A model generated the notes under the pieces. That model had not been told where the DNA came from, made no database searches, and was given only the letters and a program-made list of their open reading frames with translations. Shown in pieces: positions 6,166 through 8,538 of a DNA stretch of 8,538 bases. How positions within the stretch are numbered: the stretch's first letter is position 1; each line of letters begins with the position of its first letter. Origin of the DNA: JAAFHB01 sp037128295 (GTDB lineage: Bacteria > Bacteroidota > Bacteroidia > Bacteroidales > Prolixibacteraceae); assembly GCA_037128295.1 (NCBI GenBank), contig JBAXWR010000306.1, forward strand, positions 1-8,538. Reading direction: 5' to 3'. Made by a program: the position numbers and the translations under genes.

Positions 6166-8283
6166 ATGGTTCAACTCACCGACAAGCTGCACAGTGCACC
6201 TTTTATCCGGCTTCTTGTTCCCTTTACTACAGGAATCGTTTTAGGCGGATGGTTTCCTCCTGAACAGAAATGGCTGTTTTTGGGCACTTCACTTTGCCTG
6301 ATATTTCTATTGTATTTCTTTATTTCAACAACATATAAACATGAGCCAACCTTTGGAATCCTACTTATCCCTATTTTGACTTCAATTGGAGCCTTTATCC
6401 GTACAGACAATATTTACCAACCAAAACATTTGTCTGAAAACAAATATTACGCAATTGCGGACGAATATCCTATTGAAAAGGAGAAATCCTTCAGATTGAT
6501 ACTTAGACTTATAGAGCCTGATACAAAGGTACTTGCATATATTGACAAAACAGTCGATTTAAAAAAAATTGAACCCGGATCTGTACTTTGCTTTCGTGGA
6601 AAACCCGAAGTGATGAAAAAAACAGGAAATCCTTATGAATTCGATTATGCCGAGTATTCGGTTCGCAATGGAATAGGACATCGCATCTACCTAAGCAACA
6701 ATAATATATACTTCCCTAAAACTGAGAAGCAACTGAACTTAACTGAATATTCACTGATTGTCCGGGACAAACTAATCAAAATATTGGAAAACAGTGGATT
6801 AAAAGGTGAAGTTCTCCATTTGGTTTCAGCCGTTGCATTGGGATCACGCGAAGACCTCGAACCTGAAACCACCCAAAGCTTTTCCAAAACAGGGGTAATC
6901 CATGTGTTGGCAGTATCGGGTATGAATGTGGGGATTATCTATATTGTGATTGAATTCCTTTTGGGATTCATGAAACGGAAAAAAGCGGGGATCATCTTAC
7001 AGACATTGATTATTTTAACGGGACTTTGGGGATATGCCCTTATTACCGGATTATCCGCATCCGTTTTAAGGGCAGCAGCGATGTTCTCATTTATTGTAGT
7101 GGGCAAAAGTTTCAGCCGACAACCCGAAATTTACAACATACTAGCTTCATCAGCCTTTGTACTGCTTTGCTTCAACCCCTTCCTTGTTTATGATGTCGGT
7201 TTCCAGCTCTCCTACGTAGCAGTGTTTTCAATCGTTTATTTCCACCCCTACTTGTACAAGTTGCTTTATTTCAAATATTGGATACCAGACCAGATTTGGA
7301 TATTGCTTTCGGTATCTGTTGCAGCGCAAATCGGAACACTTCCTTTTCTGCTCCATTATTTCCATCAGTTTCCCACCTGGTTTCTGTTGGCCAATCTCAT
7401 GGTAATCCCTTTGGTAACCCTAATCCTCTACCTTTCGTTTATCGTTTTTGCAGTCGCACCGTTGGTCCCATTTCTGGGAGCGATAATGGCACGTATATTA
7501 GACCTTGCCGGACAGGGTATGCTATTTTCTGTCCGTTTCGTGGAACAACTCCCAAAGGCGTTGATCACTAATCTATACCCATCGGATATATCACTAATAT
7601 TGTTTGTTCTATTTTCCGTTTTGATTGGAATATTTATCTTCTATAAAACTCCCAAAGCTTTGGTATTTGCACTTACTACTTTAATTATCTTATTAATAAT
7701 CATCAATATATCGAATTTTCAAACTTATTCAAGGAAGGAAGTTGTCGTTTTTAATCTTCAAGGTAGGACTTTAGTCGCATTGACCTCCGGCAGTCAAACA
7801 TATTGGATTACAACTCCCAATAGTGGCACAATTGAAAAGTTGAACTATTACATTAAACCGTATGATGGTTACCGGAAAATCGAGAAATCAACAATTATAT
7901 ATATACCAGACACTTCAAAGGTAAAAACCAATAATCTGCTATGCATTAATAGGTTTTTGAATTTCCAAGGCATAAGGATTTACTTTCACGACACTGGTTT
8001 TCTAAAAGAGTCTGAGTGGAAAAAGTTCCCTAAAGTAGATTTGTTCCTTATTTCAGAAAAAACAAAAACCGATTTGGGAACGATAAAAAAATATCTTCCA
8101 TCAGCAGAAATTGTGGATTGCCGGGTATTGAGCAAGAAAAACGATGGAAAGCTTGAACTGGGTATAAAAACAAATGATTCCCAAGTTTTGAAAACTGCAA
8201 TTGGAGGGGCAGTGTTACTTAAAATTAGTCAGGGAAATAGCGGTAATAATGAGATTCTTTGGAGTGGGTATTTTGATCGTTGA
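6166..8283 (+). CDS. comEC: ComEC/Rec2-family DNA-uptake channel protein
   Basis: This 705-residue polytopic membrane protein has the ComEC layout. Three hydrophobic segments (about 12-30, 35-53, 60-77) and a soluble beta-rich part (about 85-190) correspond to the DUF4131/OB-like region. The multi-helix Competence domain (about 225-500) carries the family signature HVLAVSGMNVGII from 246 and GFQLSY at 345-350 after a run of alternating helices. A last helix (about 494-516) leads to a soluble tail (about 518-705). In many bacteria that tail is a metallo-beta-lactamase-like nuclease domain with an HxHxDH motif; no such motif is present here, and VVVFNLQGRTLVAL (from 526) sits where DVGQGD would be expected, so the tail looks catalytically dead. 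ComEC forms the inner-membrane channel that passes single-stranded DNA into the cytoplasm during transformation. An in-frame TGA at 6163-6165 directly precedes the ATG, which fixes the longest possible start. No other competence gene is in the window. Confidence 0.93.
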   Translation: MVQLTDKLHSAPFIRLLVPFTTGIVLGGWFPPEQKWLFLGTSLCLIFLLYFFISTTYKHEPTFGILLIPILTSIGAFIRTDNIYQPKHLSENKYYAIADEYPIEKEKSFRLILRLIEPDTKVLAYIDKTVDLKKIEPGSVLCFRGKPEVMKKTGNPYEFDYAEYSVRNGIGHRIYLSNNNIYFPKTEKQLNLTEYSLIVRDKLIKILENSGLKGEVLHLVSAVALGSREDLEPETTQSFSKTGVIHVLAVSGMNVGIIYIVIEFLLGFMKRKKAGIILQTLIILTGLWGYALITGLSASVLRAAAMFSFIVVGKSFSRQPEIYNILASSAFVLLCFNPFLVYDVGFQLSYVAVFSIVYFHPYLYKLLYFKYWIPDQIWILLSVSVAAQIGTLPFLLHYFHQFPTWFLLANLMVIPLVTLILYLSFIVFAVAPLVPFLGAIMARILDLAGQGMLFSVRFVEQLPKALITNLYPSDISLILFVLFSVLIGIFIFYKTPKALVFALTTLIILLIIINISNFQTYSRKEVVVFNLQGRTLVALTSGSQTYWITTPNSGTIEKLNYYIKPYDGYRKIEKSTIIYIPDTSKVKTNNLLCINRFLNFQGIRIYFHDTGFLKESEWKKFPKVDLFLISEKTKTDLGTIKKYLPSAEIVDCRVLSKKNDGKLELGIKTNDSQVLKTAIGGAVLLKISQGNSGNNEILWSGYFDR

Positions 8284-8289
8284 TACAGA

Positions 8290-8328
8290 TTTAGTCATCA
8301 TCTCACTTGAAGTGAGGCTATGACTAAA
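8290..8328. other. Long stem-loop directly after comEC
   Basis: TTTAGTCAT (8290-8298) pairs with ATGACTAAA (8320-8328), and inside it CTCACT (8302-8307) pairs with AGTGAG (8311-8316) around the loop TGA. The two stems are joined by a 3x3 internal loop (CAT opposite GCT, possibly with one G-U pair). It begins 6 nt after the comEC stop. There is no T-tract after it on the + strand (AAAAATCATATC follows), so it is not a classical intrinsic terminator; it could protect the mRNA 3' end or be a protein-binding palindrome. The pairing is certain on paper, the role is not. Confidence 0.55.
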
Positions 8329-8360
8329 AATCATATCTTCAGGAGTATTTTGAAACACCT

Positions 8361-8428
8361 TCGGGTACTTCGTACACCGACGGGTTGATGGCAGTCGATA
8401 AAACCCGGCGGTGTCCTTTTTGACCCGC
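8361..8428. repeat. GC-rich 68-bp direct repeat, copy 1
   Basis: This copy matches 8471-8538 at 66 of 68 positions, with differences only at 8363 (G versus A) and 8373 (T versus C). It is much richer in G+C than the surrounding non-coding DNA, contains the imperfect stem described separately, and has the small palindrome GTAC-TTC-GTAC at 8365-8375, which the second copy lacks because of the T-to-C change. The 42-nt spacer to the next copy (8429-8470) is AT-rich and unrelated. No plausible protein is encoded. The look is of a dispersed or tandem intergenic element (REP/BIME-like), but I do not recognise the family. Confidence 0.85.
8374..8421 (+). terminator. Stem plus T-run inside repeat copy 1, possible comEC terminator
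   Basis: ACACCGACGGGTT (8374-8386) pairs with AACCCGGCGGTGT (8402-8414) at 12 of 13 positions; the one mismatch is A8380 opposite G8408. The loop has 15 nt, and CC plus TTTTT (8417-8421) follows. This is the form of an intrinsic terminator on the + strand and it is the first T-tailed hairpin after comEC. The same structure is present in copy 2 (8484-8531), with the same mismatch, so the fold may belong to the repeat family and only secondarily end transcription. Confidence 0.45.
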
Positions 8429-8470
8429 AGGGGTTTTAAAGTAGGTTATTCTATCTTTATTAAAGCATAG

Positions 8471-8538
8471 TCAGGTACTTCGCACACCGACGGGTTGATG
8501 GCAGTCGATAAAACCCGGCGGTGTCCTTTTTGACCCGC
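8471..8538. repeat. GC-rich 68-bp direct repeat, copy 2 (reaches window edge)
   Basis: This is the second copy, exactly 110 bp after the first, with the same 13-bp imperfect stem (8484-8496 with 8512-8524) and T-run (8527-8531). The match continues to the last base of the window, so the true right boundary and any further copies are not visible. To the left, identity stops at 8471; the ten bases before each copy agree at only about half of the positions. Confidence 0.85.

Noticed and set aside
8361..8538. CRISPR array
   Set aside because: The repeat is 68 bp, only two copies are visible, the single spacer is 42 nt, and no cas gene is in the window.
8361..8538. Integron attC-like sites
   Set aside because: The repeats have paired arms, but I could not find a GTTRRRY/RYYYAAC core pair and no integrase or cassette gene is present.

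Overview
The window looks like a chromosomal piece of a Bacteroidota genome, most likely an environmental or gut Bacteroidales/Marinilabiliales-type organism; the order is inferred, not proven. The reasons are: AT-rich, A-rich start regions with no clear Shine-Dalgarno sequences; three Sec signal peptides that end in -AQ; a DUF4143-type ATPase tail; glycan-utilisation genes; and a ComEC whose C-terminal metallo-beta-lactamase-like part has lost its metal motif, as I recall from other Bacteroidota.

Layout, all genes on the + strand. Positions 1-281 hold the C-terminal end of an AAA ATPase/DUF4143 protein that starts outside the window. Positions 306-4593 hold a tight two-gene unit: an exported FAD-dependent oxidoreductase with an N-terminal carbohydrate-binding-like domain, then, 16 nt later, a large exported protein of unknown function with two related halves and a probable beta-propeller-like first half. 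A strong intrinsic terminator (4623-4666) ends this unit. Positions 4726-5958 encode an exported GH29-like alpha-L-fucosidase. A 207-nt gap follows, then comEC (6166-8283), a membrane channel protein for DNA uptake. The last 255 nt are non-coding. They hold a long stem-loop directly after comEC and two copies of a GC-rich 68-bp direct repeat, 110 bp apart, each containing a 13-bp imperfect stem. The second copy runs into the window edge.

How the genes may work together. The oxidoreductase, the propeller-like protein and the fucosidase have signal peptides and probably act together outside the cytoplasm on a fucose-containing (or similar deoxy-sugar) glycan. No SusC/SusD pair, sulfatase or regulator lies in the window, so this would be an edge or satellite of a polysaccharide utilisation locus. 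An oxidative step next to a glycosidase is the most interesting biochemical possibility. The partial ATPase and comEC look like unrelated flanking genes.

The strongest candidates for undescribed biology are the two-module propeller-like protein with its histidine-rich conserved-looking blocks, its pairing with a Sec-exported flavoprotein, and the repeat/hairpin element at the right end.
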